A stretch of DNA of 9,481 nucleotides. It comes from Planctomycetaceae bacterium. GTDB taxonomy: Bacteria; Planctomycetota; Planctomycetia; Pirellulales; PALSA-1355. The position numbers were made by a program, and so were the translations under genes. Shown in pieces: positions 1 to 6,388 of this stretch. Below the pieces are notes generated by a model. That model worked only from the letters and a program-made list of their open reading frames with translations. It was not told the origin of the DNA and did no database searches. The stretch spans positions 1 to 9,481 of the forward strand of contig SXHT01000055.1 of the NCBI GenBank assembly GCA_005773095.1, written 5' to 3'. Each line of letters begins with the position of its first letter. Positions within the stretch are counted from its first letter, which is position 1.

Positions 1-53
1 TCATCGAACGGCTGGCAAACAAAGGACTGGTTCGCGATGCTCCCGACGCCTAA
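1..53 (+). CDS. pqqD: PqqD, peptide chaperone of PQQ biosynthesis (C-terminal end only)
   Basis: Only the last 16 codons are in the window. The frame beginning at base 3 reads IERLANKGLVRDAPDA and ends in TAA at 51-53. PqqD is a small protein that binds the precursor peptide PqqA and presents it to the radical SAM enzyme PqqE. The hydrophobic helix ending in a 'GLV'-like turn suits the PqqD C-terminus, but so short a piece proves little alone. The identification rests mainly on position: it lies directly before pqqE and overlaps it by 17 bp in another frame, as expected for tightly coupled pqqD-pqqE genes. It could instead be the PqqD part of a PqqC-PqqD fusion, which cannot be judged here. 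Confidence 0.7.
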   Translation, partial: IERLANKGLVRDAPDA

Positions 54-1125
54 CCCGCTTGCCCTGCTGGCCGAAGTCACCTACCGCTGCCCGCTCAAGT
101 GCCCTTATTGCAGCAACCCACTTGAGCTACGCCGTTACCGTGAAGAATTGGACACGGCCGTTTGGAAACGGGTGTTGGCGGACGCGGCTCGACTGGGGGT
201 CGTGCAGGTTCATTTCTCGGGCGGCGAACCGCTGGTCCGCCGCGACCTTCCCGAGTTGATTGAGGAGGCCCGACTGCTGGGCCTGTATTCGAATCTCAGC
301 ACGGGCGCTACGTTGGCCGACGCGTCGACACTGGCCCGGCTGAAGGACGCCGGGTTGGATGCGTTGCAGATCAGCTTGCTGGACGCCCGCGCGGCCCAAA
401 ACGATTGGTTGGCCGGCGCGGTCTCGTTTGACAAGAAGTGTCTTGCCGTTCGCGAGGCCAAACGCCTGGCATTCCCGGTTACGCTCAACGTGGTCTTGCA
501 CCGCCACAACCTGGATCATCTCGAACAGATGATTGAGCTGGCTGTTGCATGGGGCGTGGACAAGTTGGAATTGGCGCACACGCAATACACCGGCTGGGCC
601 TTTCGCAACCGCGCCGCGCTAATGCCTCGCCGCGACCAGGTCGATCGGGCGGCGGAAGCGGTCCATCTGGCGCGGCAGCGATTGGGGCAGCGGTTGGAGA
701 TTCTGCATGTCTTGCCCGACTATTTTCAGCAGTTCCCCAAGGCGTGCCTGCAGGGATGGGGGCGCGTTTTCCTGACCGTTGCGCCCGATGGGGCGGTGCT
801 GCCGTGTCAGTCGGCGCGCGAGATACCGGGACTGGACTTTCCCAATGTCCGGAATGCCACCTTGGACGAGATCTGGTTCAAGGCCCCGGTGTTTGAGCGA
901 TTTCGCGGCACCGACTGGATGCCCGAGCCATGCCGCAGCTGCGATCGCCGTGAGATTGACTTCGGCGGTTGCCGCTGTCAGGCGTTTTTGCTCGCCGGCG
1001 ATCCGGCAGCCACCGATCCGGTGTGTCATCTCTCCCCCCTGCACGATGTCGTGCGGCAGTCGGTCATGGAGATTGAATCTGCCCGCGAGCCGGCCGTCTT
1101 GCAGTTCCGTACCTACGCATCGTGA
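37..1125 (+). CDS. pqqE: PqqE, radical SAM / SPASM enzyme of PQQ biosynthesis
   Basis: PqqE uses S-adenosylmethionine and iron-sulfur clusters to join the glutamate and tyrosine side chains of PqqA, the first committed carbon-carbon bond of the redox cofactor PQQ. The 362-residue protein opens with a family-typical stretch holding the radical SAM CxxxCxxC motif (C18, C22, C25), followed by the SAM-binding GGE motif (SGGEP, 61-65). The C-terminal SPASM region supplies auxiliary-cluster ligands C237, C257, C299, C302, C312, C314 and C330. D308 falls where, from memory, Methylobacterium extorquens PqqE uses an aspartate ligand; all these residues sit at a constant offset of 11 from that protein. 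It is slightly shorter than many homologues (about 375-385 residues). ATG 37 was chosen because the conserved region starts within ten residues; it overlaps pqqD by 17 bp, which suggests translational coupling. No key residue is missing. Confidence 0.95.
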   Translation: MLPTPNPLALLAEVTYRCPLKCPYCSNPLELRRYREELDTAVWKRVLADAARLGVVQVHFSGGEPLVRRDLPELIEEARLLGLYSNLSTGATLADASTLARLKDAGLDALQISLLDARAAQNDWLAGAVSFDKKCLAVREAKRLAFPVTLNVVLHRHNLDHLEQMIELAVAWGVDKLELAHTQYTGWAFRNRAALMPRRDQVDRAAEAVHLARQRLGQRLEILHVLPDYFQQFPKACLQGWGRVFLTVAPDGAVLPCQSAREIPGLDFPNVRNATLDEIWFKAPVFERFRGTDWMPEPCRSCDRREIDFGGCRCQAFLLAGDPAATDPVCHLSPLHDVVRQSVMEIESAREPAVLQFRTYAS

Positions 1126-1237
1126 AGTATTCGCATCAAGCGAACGGTTGGTATCCCTTCAACCGCCATCGGATGTTTGTCGGATAAGGGTGGCGAGTTG
1201 GGAGGGGCGATTGAGTTGATGCGCAACGTATCAGAAA

Positions 1238-1260
1238 AGCCCCGCAGGGGCTGCCTATTT
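1238..1260 (+). terminator. Candidate terminator hairpin after pqqE
   Basis: A perfect 6-bp stem AGCCCC-GCA-GGGGCT (1238-1252) is preceded by AAAA and followed by GCCTATTTT. On the plus strand the T-run is displaced and interrupted, so intrinsic termination of the pqq operon would be weak. Read on the minus strand, the same stem is followed immediately by TTTTCT, which is a better terminator shape, so it may act in both directions. GGGCT (1248-1252) can also pair with AGCCC (1262-1266), an alternative fold that excludes this stem. It might instead be only a member of a dispersed hairpin repeat family. Confidence 0.4.
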
Positions 1261-1261
1261 T

Positions 1262-1284
1262 AGCCCACCGCGCAAGCGGTGGCT
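1262..1284. repeat. GNRA-loop hairpin, dispersed-repeat-like
   Basis: A perfect 7-bp stem CCACCGC / GCGGTGG encloses a GCAA tetraloop (1265-1282). It is lengthened by AG/CT pairs across one bulged C. It begins 12 bp after the previous hairpin. From memory, similar AGCCC...GCGCAAGC...GGG hairpins are scattered in planctomycete intergenic regions; the sequence alone shows only the perfect stem and loop. There is no T-run, so it is not a standard intrinsic terminator. Confidence 0.5.
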
Positions 1285-1320
1285 GCGGGTGACGTCCCTG
1301 GCCCGTGAACGGTTACCCGC
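1285..1320. repeat. Repeat copy 1: hairpin with GGCCCGTGAACGGT core
   Basis: Arms GCGGGTGAC (1285-1293) and GTTACCCGC (1312-1320) form a 9-bp stem with one G-T wobble around an 18-nt loop. The interval 1294-1315 matches 6250-6271, upstream of fusA, at 20 of 22 positions, with the shared core GGCCCGTGAACGGT. The stem arms differ between the copies, and 6245-6276 can also form a shorter stem (GCCAGT/ATTGGC). Possible roles are a REP-like element, an RNA structure at the 3' end of the pqq transcript, or a protein binding site about 70 bp upstream of the sdh promoter. Confidence 0.55.
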
Positions 1321-1386
1321 CCTGGTCGGGTACAGATCGGGAACGAATCGTTGTGCAGTTTGTTTTGCAAGGGGGGCAATCGTGCC

Positions 1387-1414
1387 TTGTCAGTGCGGGC
1401 GGCATTCCTATACT
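1387..1414 (+). promoter_or_regulatory. Sigma70-like promoter of sdhCAB
   Basis: TTGTCA (1387-1392) and TATACT (1409-1414) are separated by 16 bp, and each hexamer matches consensus at 5 of 6 positions. Transcription would start near 1421, giving a leader of about 50 nt before the sdhC GTG. It is the best promoter match I found in the window, and its position just ahead of a three-gene operon fits. No operator dyad is obvious between it and the gene. Confidence 0.6.
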
Positions 1415-1457
1415 AGCCCTAAAGACCGCTCGCGATCCGTTTTCGCGTCGTCTTCTC

Positions 1458-1463
1458 GGAGGG
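1458..1463 (+). promoter_or_regulatory. Ribosome binding site that sets the sdhC GTG start
   Basis: GGAGGG lies 9 nt before GTG 1473 and is a strong Shine-Dalgarno match. It decides the start: the same frame is open upstream to an ATG at 1305, but that ATG lies in the repeat core and the extra 56 codons encode nothing like SdhC and overlap the promoter. Confidence 0.75.
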
Positions 1464-1472
1464 AATCGCGCT

Positions 1473-2270
1473 GTGGAAAGTCATCCTGCCGTAACCGTTG
1501 CGACACCCGAACTGGCCCGACCATCGGTTTTTGTCCGGCACCAGTTTCTCATCAAACGGGTGTTTTCACTATCGGGGTTGTTCTTCGGTGGTTACGTCGT
1601 CGTGCACCTGCTAACCAACGCATCGGTCTTGGCCAGCGTGCAAATGTTTCAGCTGAACGTGGACCGCATCCATTCGCTCGGTCCGCTTCTCCCGCTGGTC
1701 GAATGGATCTTTTTGTTCATTCCGATCATCTTCCACGCACTGGTCGGTTGGGCGATCATTTTTGGCGCTTCGCCCAACCTGAGCGATTACCGCTATGTGG
1801 GCAACGTGCGTTACACGCTGCAGCGCGTGACGGCGATTATTTTGTTCTTCTTCATCGTCGGCCACGTGCTGCACATGCACCATTTAGGGACGGCATTTGG
1901 CGGTGGCCACTTCAAGCCGGAAGAAGCTTCGTCGTCGATGGGGGCTGCCTTGCAGCTGGCCTTTTGGATTCCGTTGTTCTACGCGCTCGGCGTGTTGAGC
2001 GCGGCATTTCATTTAGGAAACGGCATCTGGACCGCCGGCATCACCTGGGGTTTGTGGATAACCCCCGCCGCGCAGAAGCGGGCCAACTCGATTGCGATCG
2101 CCGTGGGATTGCTCGTGGCGGTGCTGGGGATCGCTGCGATTGTCGGGGCACGCAACGTGGACGTCGACCGGGCCCGGACCATCGAGAAAACAATGCAAGC
2201 CAGGAAACAATGGCTCCTGGGCGAAGGCGCGGCAGCTTCTGGGATGGTCGACAGACCAGCGACAAAGTAA
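1473..2270 (+). CDS. sdhC: Succinate dehydrogenase cytochrome b subunit, B. subtilis type
   Basis: This is the single membrane anchor of a type B succinate:menaquinone reductase. It holds two b hemes and passes electrons from the iron-sulfur subunit to menaquinone across the cytoplasmic membrane. From the GTG start it has 265 residues (B. subtilis SdhC has about 202). Five hydrophobic segments lie near 31-53, 77-98, 116-135, 158-178 and 206-224. Histidines H45 (VVVHL), H88 (IFHAL), H131 (VGHVLH) and H180 (AAFHLGNG) match, by position and context, the four heme ligands of the B. subtilis protein. The motifs LQRVTAII and FHLGNGIW...TWG are family-typical. The extra length is a polar N-terminus and a charged C-terminal tail after 225. 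It is first in the sdhCAB operon, with 36 bp before sdhA. An expression role for the hairpins upstream is unproven. Confidence 0.92.
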   Translation: MESHPAVTVATPELARPSVFVRHQFLIKRVFSLSGLFFGGYVVVHLLTNASVLASVQMFQLNVDRIHSLGPLLPLVEWIFLFIPIIFHALVGWAIIFGASPNLSDYRYVGNVRYTLQRVTAIILFFFIVGHVLHMHHLGTAFGGGHFKPEEASSSMGAALQLAFWIPLFYALGVLSAAFHLGNGIWTAGITWGLWITPAAQKRANSIAIAVGLLVAVLGIAAIVGARNVDVDRARTIEKTMQARKQWLLGEGAAASGMVDRPATK

Positions 2271-2306
2271 CATCGCCTCACGCATCAATGACTGCGAGTT
2301 CGATTC

Positions 2307-4331
2307 ATGGCAAGGCAAAGAGTAATCGTCGTGGGGGGTGGTTTGGCTGGGCTGGCAGCCACGATGAAGCTGGCGGAGTTGGGCATCGACGTCGATCTCA
2401 TGAGCCTGACTCCCGTAAAACGTTCTCACAGTGTTTGCGCCCAGGGGGGCATCAACAGCGTGAACGACGTCACGCGCCAGCAAGGCGACACCGAGTGGCT
2501 GCACTTCGACGACACCGTCTACGGCGGAGACTTCTTGCAGCATCAGCCGCCGGTCAAGGAAATGACCGAGTGGGGACCGAGGATTATCGACCTGATGGAC
2601 CGCCTGGGCGTACCGTTCAATCGCACGCCCGAGGGATTTCGCGATCAGCGGCGGTTCGGCGGCACGCTCTTTAAGCGGACTGCATTCGCCGGCGCCACGA
2701 CCGGCCAGCAACTGCTGTATTCGCTCGACGAGCAGGTCCGACGCTGGGAAGTTGCCGGAAAAGTCACGAAATACGAGTTTTGGGATTTCTTGGCCCCCAT
2801 CCTTGATCCGCAGGGTGTTTGCCGGGGCTGCGTGGCCCAAGACCTGGTGACGATGGAAATTCGCGCTTTCCGCGCCGACGCGGTGATTGTCGGCTCGGGA
2901 GGCTGCGGCCTGATCTATGGCCGTTCGACCATGTCGATGGCCTGCACCGGCAGTGCCGCGAGTCGCTGTTACCGGGCCGGCGCGAAGTACGCGAATGGCG
3001 AGTTCATCCAGGTGCATCCGACCGCCATTCCCGGCGCCGACAAGTTGCGGTTGATGAGCGAATCGGCTCGCGGCGAGGGTGGCCGTGTGTGGGTGCCGCG
3101 CAGACCGCAAGACCCGCGACCGCCCCGTCAGATTCCCGAGAGCGAGCGCTATTATTTTCTGGAGGAGCGTTATCCCAAGTACGGAAACCTGGTGCCTCGC
3201 GACATCGCCACGCGAGAGATCTTTAACGTCTGCACGCGCGAAGGGCTAAGTGTTGAGGCACAGAGACTGGCGGTGTACCTGGATCTCACGCATATCCCCA
3301 GGCAAATCCTCGATATCAAACTCGGCGGCATTTTGGAAATTTACGAGAAGTTCCAAGGCGTCGATCCCCGCGAAGTGCCGATGAAGATTTTTCCGGCCGT
3401 CCACTACTCGATGGGCGGCTTGTGGGTTGACTACGAAAAGAGCGGCTCGGGCGGTCTGAATGTGGGGAGTCCACGCAACCAGCAAACGAACATTCCGGGC
3501 CTGTATGCCATCGGTGAATGCGACTATCAATATCATGGCGCCAATCGGCTGGGCGCGAACTCGCTCTTGAGCTGTATCTTCAGCGGATTGGTCGTAGCGC
3601 CAGGAGTGGCGAATCGCCTTGAGTCGCTGCACGGCGGCGCGGCAGCGGATCAGCCGGCGTCGCTCTATGAGCTGGCACGTGAAGACCATCAGCAGGCCCA
3701 TCAAAAATTGCTGCGCCGCTCCGGCGGCGGTGAGAACCCGTATTTGCTGCACCAGGAACTCGGCCACGTCATGACCAAAGCCGCCACGGTGGTGCGCTAC
3801 AACAACGAGCTTCGCGAAGCGTACGACACAGTCTGCGAACTGCAATCGCGTGTTGACAAATGTTCGCTTTCCGACACGGGCAATTGGACCAATCAGAACG
3901 TTGTCTTCACCAAGTCGCTGCGGGACATGTTCCCGCTGGGGCGAGTGATTCTCAAAGGCGCCTTGCAGCGAGACGAATGCCGCGGCGCCCACTTCAAACC
4001 TGATTTTTCCATGCCGGGCGTCGAAGGCAAGGAGCCGGCCGAGCGTCGTCGGCTGGCCGAAGCGTGGTGCGATCGCTTCGAGGAAAACACACGCAAGTGG
4101 CTTAAGTCGACGGTAGCGACGCACACCGCGGACGGTGAACCTGCGTTAGGCTACGAAGATGTTGACACATCGTTGATGCCGCCGCGTCCACGTTTGTACG
4201 GACTGATTGGCGCGGAGGTCATCGAAGAGGCCTGGAAGGCGCGCGCGGCCAACAAAGCCGCGGCTGCCAACGGCAACGCAAGCGGCAAAGGCAGTCCCCC
4301 GGCTGGGCCTGCGGCTAACGCTGGCGCATAA
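2307..4331 (+). CDS. sdhA: Succinate dehydrogenase flavoprotein subunit
   Basis: SdhA oxidises succinate to fumarate with covalently bound FAD on the cytoplasmic side of the complex. The 674-residue protein begins with the FAD-binding motif GGGLAG (10-15). H41 in RSHS, followed by AQGGIN, is the expected covalent FAD attachment site. Substrate and catalytic residues are in place: H238 (HPTAIPG), R255 (SARGEGG), H366 (VHYSMGG) and R414 (GANRLGANSLL). The stretch YFLEERYPKYGNLVPRDIA (283-301) is typical of the Bacillus-like SdhA group. The last 30 or so residues are a low-complexity Ala/Gly/Pro/Asn tail beyond the usual end of the family. ATG 2307 is firm, because an in-frame TGA lies 18 bp upstream and the FAD fold starts at once. 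Its Shine-Dalgarno site is poor, so translation may be coupled to sdhC. Fumarate reductase activity is a possible alternative, but the company of acnA favours the oxidative role. Confidence 0.96.
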   Translation: MARQRVIVVGGGLAGLAATMKLAELGIDVDLMSLTPVKRSHSVCAQGGINSVNDVTRQQGDTEWLHFDDTVYGGDFLQHQPPVKEMTEWGPRIIDLMDRLGVPFNRTPEGFRDQRRFGGTLFKRTAFAGATTGQQLLYSLDEQVRRWEVAGKVTKYEFWDFLAPILDPQGVCRGCVAQDLVTMEIRAFRADAVIVGSGGCGLIYGRSTMSMACTGSAASRCYRAGAKYANGEFIQVHPTAIPGADKLRLMSESARGEGGRVWVPRRPQDPRPPRQIPESERYYFLEERYPKYGNLVPRDIATREIFNVCTREGLSVEAQRLAVYLDLTHIPRQILDIKLGGILEIYEKFQGVDPREVPMKIFPAVHYSMGGLWVDYEKSGSGGLNVGSPRNQQTNIPGLYAIGECDYQYHGANRLGANSLLSCIFSGLVVAPGVANRLESLHGGAAADQPASLYELAREDHQQAHQKLLRRSGGGENPYLLHQELGHVMTKAATVVRYNNELREAYDTVCELQSRVDKCSLSDTGNWTNQNVVFTKSLRDMFPLGRVILKGALQRDECRGAHFKPDFSMPGVEGKEPAERRRLAEAWCDRFEENTRKWLKSTVATHTADGEPALGYEDVDTSLMPPRPRLYGLIGAEVIEEAWKARAANKAAAANGNASGKGSPPAGPAANAGA

Positions 4332-4352
4332 ACACCAAGACAGGAACAGTGC

Positions 4353-5198
4353 ATGTCTCACAACGGCCACCCGCATCCCGCGACTTTCGAGATTCGCGTC
4401 CTTCGCCAGGATGCGCCCGAGGAACCCAGCTATTGGGAGCGTCATCGCTTGGATTGGGAGCCAGATCTGAACATCACCAGCTGCCTGCAGCGAATTGCCG
4501 CCCATCCCGAAACCACCGCGGGCAAACCGGTGGCCCCCGTGGCCTACGAGTGCAACTGCTTGGAGGAAGTCTGCGGTTCTTGCACCATGCTGATCAACGG
4601 CCGCACCCGGCAAGCCTGCTCGGCCCTCGTCGACAAGTTGCTCGAGGACAATTCCACGGAGATCGAACTTCGCCCGATGAGCAAGTTCCCGGTGATCCGC
4701 GATCTACTGGTGAATCGCCGCCGCTTGTTCCGCGCGCTTGAAAAGGTGAAGGCCTGGATTCCCGTCGACGGCTATTACGATCTCGGTCCCGGCCCAAGGC
4801 AATCGCCGGAGGAACAACAGCAGGAATATCCTCTCAGTCAATGCATGAGCTGCGGCTGCTGCCTGGAAGCTTGCCCGCAGTACACCAGGCTTGAAGTCAC
4901 CCACCGGGAAGGCGAGACCGAGGAAGCGCTCGCCGGGCGCGAACGAGCCCTTTACGATCAAGGCTTCCTCGGCGCCCATGCCATCAGCCAGGTGATTCTG
5001 TTCAACACGCACCCCACCGGCCGCTTGAATGCCGATGAGCGGACGGATGTCCTCATGGAGGAAGGTGGTTTGCAGGTTTGCGGCAACGCACAGAACTGCG
5101 TCGCCGTTTGCCCCAAGAACATTCCACTGACGACCAGCATCGGCCGCGCCGGCCGGGCCACCACCCTGCGCGCGATCAAAAAGTGGTTCGATCGGTAG
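4353..5198 (+). CDS. sdhB: Succinate dehydrogenase iron-sulfur subunit
   Basis: SdhB wires electrons from the flavin to the cytochrome b subunit through three iron-sulfur centres. The 281-residue protein has the [2Fe-2S] motif CLEEVCGSC (C69, C74, C77) plus C89; an extra cysteine, C67, lies two residues before. The cluster motif CMSCGCCLEACP (C164, C167, C170, C174) is followed by CGNAQNCVAVCP (C243, C249, C253). By family analogy C164, C167, C170 and C253 hold [4Fe-4S], and C174, C243 and C249 hold [3Fe-4S]. The central stretch KVKAWIPVDGYYDLGPGPR (131-149) is very close to B. subtilis SdhB. About 15 extra charged residues near 183-203 separate the two cluster motifs. The start is supported by AGGAA at 4342-4346, 6 nt before the ATG. 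It lies 21 bp after sdhA and is last in the operon; the stop is 2 bp from the stop of the opposing protease gene. Confidence 0.96.
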   Translation: MSHNGHPHPATFEIRVLRQDAPEEPSYWERHRLDWEPDLNITSCLQRIAAHPETTAGKPVAPVAYECNCLEEVCGSCTMLINGRTRQACSALVDKLLEDNSTEIELRPMSKFPVIRDLLVNRRRLFRALEKVKAWIPVDGYYDLGPGPRQSPEEQQQEYPLSQCMSCGCCLEACPQYTRLEVTHREGETEEALAGRERALYDQGFLGAHAISQVILFNTHPTGRLNADERTDVLMEEGGLQVCGNAQNCVAVCPKNIPLTTSIGRAGRATTLRAIKKWFDR

Positions 5199-5200
5199 GT

Positions 5201-6046
5201 TTACATCAACCACCAGTCGCCGGAGTACACCACCCACAGGCCCATCAGCAGATTGGTCACGCCGTGGGCCACCACGCAGTCCCAGATGTTCCTGGTGTGA
5301 AACATCAGCCAGGTGACCATCGAAAACCAGACGAACGCGGCGATCAGCTCCTGCGGATGCATCAGCATCGGCACGCCGATGCCCACCAGGATCGCCAGCG
5401 GCGTCATCGTTGCGAAGGGCACCTTCCACCAATCGTACTCAATGAAGTAGCGCATCAAGAATCCGCGCAAGAAGAATTCCTCGATGATCGGCACGATGAT
5501 CACGAGTCCGAAGAATCGGATCGCGAGAAACTGCCAGGCCCAGCCGGGATTGTCGCGCAGCTCGTGCAGGGGGTTGAAGCCGGATCGCGCTCCCAACTTC
5601 GTCAGCGAACCGAGCCCCCAGTCTTTGAGCAAATCGGCGCTAATGAACTGCTGACCTTTGTTGATGCTGATCCAGAGTACAGCGCCAACGATGCCGACCA
5701 CCACCCCCAGTCGGTTTACCTTCCAAGGAAACTGCCGATAGCCGGGCCAGACCCAGACAATCGCCAGCGAAGTTAGAATAATCTTCAGCGTGTAGACGAA
5801 GGGATACAGGTTGTAGGTGATGTATCCCTCTTCCGCGAAGACACCCTTCGTCGGGCCGTGAGGCTCAAAGACCCCCACCAGCATGAAGAGAATGAACGGC
5901 AGGCAGTAGATCAGCCACTGCTCATTCCGCATCAGCCGCATCCGGCGACGCCCAGGGCCGGAATATTCGAACGGTGGCGGTGCCGGGGAACGGTTCTCAA
6001 CCGGTGGAGAGGGCGTGTCCAGCGGCGTTTCGGTCGTGTCGTCCAT
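5201..6046 (-). CDS. CPBP/CAAX-type intramembrane metalloprotease
   Basis: This is a predicted polytopic membrane protein of 281 residues in the CPBP (Abi/CAAX protease) family, whose members cleave substrates inside the membrane with a metal held by Glu and His residues. The signature motifs are present in order: EEFFLRG with E189, E190 and R194; H230 in the next helix (MLMHPQE); and H261/N265 in AHGVTN. Hydrophobic segments lie near 44-60, 82-100, 112-127, 173-189, 213-228, 232-249 and 257-273. The first 40 residues are a Pro-rich, then Arg-rich cytosolic tail. The pattern resembles the 'CAAX prenyl protease-related' group linked to exosortase/PEP-CTERM sorting, but no exosortase is in this window, so substrate and role are unknown. 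The start ATG follows the encoded N-terminus, with only a weak AGG about 9 nt upstream. It converges on sdhB with 2 bp between the stops and diverges from fusA. Confidence 0.85.
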   Translation of the reverse strand: MDDTTETPLDTPSPPVENRSPAPPPFEYSGPGRRRMRLMRNEQWLIYCLPFILFMLVGVFEPHGPTKGVFAEEGYITYNLYPFVYTLKIILTSLAIVWVWPGYRQFPWKVNRLGVVVGIVGAVLWISINKGQQFISADLLKDWGLGSLTKLGARSGFNPLHELRDNPGWAWQFLAIRFFGLVIIVPIIEEFFLRGFLMRYFIEYDWWKVPFATMTPLAILVGIGVPMLMHPQELIAAFVWFSMVTWLMFHTRNIWDCVVAHGVTNLLMGLWVVYSGDWWLM

Positions 6047-6052
6047 TTGCGT

Positions 6053-6069
6053 AAACCTAATTCAGGTTT
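6053..6069 (-). promoter_or_regulatory. Dyad and weak promoter candidate before the protease gene
   Basis: AAACCT (6053-6058) and AGGTTT (6064-6069) are perfect 6-bp inverted arms around 5 nt, ending 7 bp from the start codon, which is an operator-like placement. On the minus strand TTGACT (6081-6076) is followed after 16 bp by TAGGTT (6059-6054), matching only half of the -10 consensus. If used, transcription would start almost at the ATG, giving a leaderless message. Both readings are tentative. Confidence 0.25.
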
Positions 6070-6086
6070 GGAGATAGTCAAGCGCA

Positions 6087-6146
6087 TTGACGGGAAACCG
6101 GCGGCGGTGGGCAAATGAGCCAGCTCCCGGCCGGTGAACGGTTGAT
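6087..6146. repeat. Repeat copy 2 upstream of fusA
   Basis: It begins TTGACGGGAAA (6087-6097), continues through CCGGCGGCGG and TGGGCAA, then ATGAGCCAG (6115-6123) and ends with the core CCGGCCGGTGAACGGTT. The outer parts match copy 3 closely, but copy 3 lacks the 17-bp middle segment. The core is the most diverged of the three. Its TGGGCAAA (6108-6115) recurs 38 bp later (6146-6153). Confidence 0.55.
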
Positions 6147-6230
6147 GGGCAAAGCGAGCGGGAGAGGCACGTTTTTCCGGGAACCACGTTGGACAACCAT
6201 TCCCCACGGGACGCTGCGGCTCTCTCGATT

Positions 6231-6273
6231 TTGCCGGGAAAATGAGCCAGTCCCGGGCCCGTGAACGGTAAAT
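6231..6273. repeat. Repeat copy 3 upstream of fusA
   Basis: It reads TTGCCGGGAAA then ATGAGCCAG (6242-6250) and the core GGGCCCGTGAACGGT (6255-6269). It is like copy 2 with the middle segment removed, and its 6250-6271 interval matches copy 1 before sdhC at 20 of 22 positions. GCCAGT and ATTGGC (6246-6251 and 6271-6276) can close a 6-bp stem, with one wobble, around the core. It ends just before the proposed fusA -35 box. Confidence 0.55.
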
Positions 6274-6279
6274 TGGCCT

Positions 6280-6308
6280 TTGCCGGTCATTCTGGCGGGC
6301 AGTAAGAT
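6280..6308 (+). promoter_or_regulatory. Candidate fusA promoter
   Basis: TTGCCG (6280-6285) and TAAGAT (6303-6308) are 17 bp apart, each matching sigma70 consensus at 4 of 6 positions. The start would be near 6315, leaving a leader of about 235 nt before ATG 6550. No better match was seen nearer the gene, but the call is moderate at best. Confidence 0.35.
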
Positions 6309-6372
6309 ACAGGGCTAAGCTCAGTTGTCCGCGTTGCCCTCCGAATCCGCTCCGAAAGAAGACGGCTTGCTT

Positions 6373-6388
6373 GGCGTTGCGAAACGCC
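6373..6388 (+). promoter_or_regulatory. GNRA-loop hairpin in the presumed fusA leader
   Basis: GGCGTT-GCGA-AACGCC is a perfect 6-bp stem with a stable GCGA tetraloop, about 160 nt before the fusA start codon. ACGGC (6362-6366) and GCCGT (6387-6391) offer an alternative outer pairing. There is no T-run after it. It could be a leader RNA element or chance. Confidence 0.3.

Larger units (their letters stand above)
1126..1472. other. Intergenic region between pqqE and sdhC
   Basis: This 347-bp stretch has no credible gene. An upstream extension of the sdhC frame runs through it to 1305 but looks non-coding. From left to right it holds: a short inverted repeat CGGTTG/CAACCG (1145-1150 and 1160-1165, 9-nt loop); a GC-rich hairpin (1238-1252); a second hairpin with a GCAA tetraloop (1265-1282); a third hairpin (1285-1320) enclosing a repeat core found again upstream of fusA; a sigma70-like promoter (1387-1414); and a strong ribosome binding site (1458-1463). 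The first 110 bp after pqqE otherwise show nothing recognisable. Confidence 0.7.

Noticed and set aside
1166..1200. GTCGGATAAGG-like stretch resembling an enterobacterial REP sequence
   Set aside because: There is a single short match with no inverted partner, in a genome that looks unrelated to enterobacteria.
1305..1472. N-terminal extension of sdhC to ATG 1305
   Set aside because: The extra 56 codons overlap a good promoter and the repeat core, resemble no SdhC sequence, and a strong GGAGGG stands 9 nt before GTG 1473.
1289..2674. A 461-codon plus-strand frame across sdhC and the sdhA start
   Set aside because: It overlaps two certain genes in another frame, has Arg-rich composition typical of frame shadows, and its start lies among the hairpin repeats.
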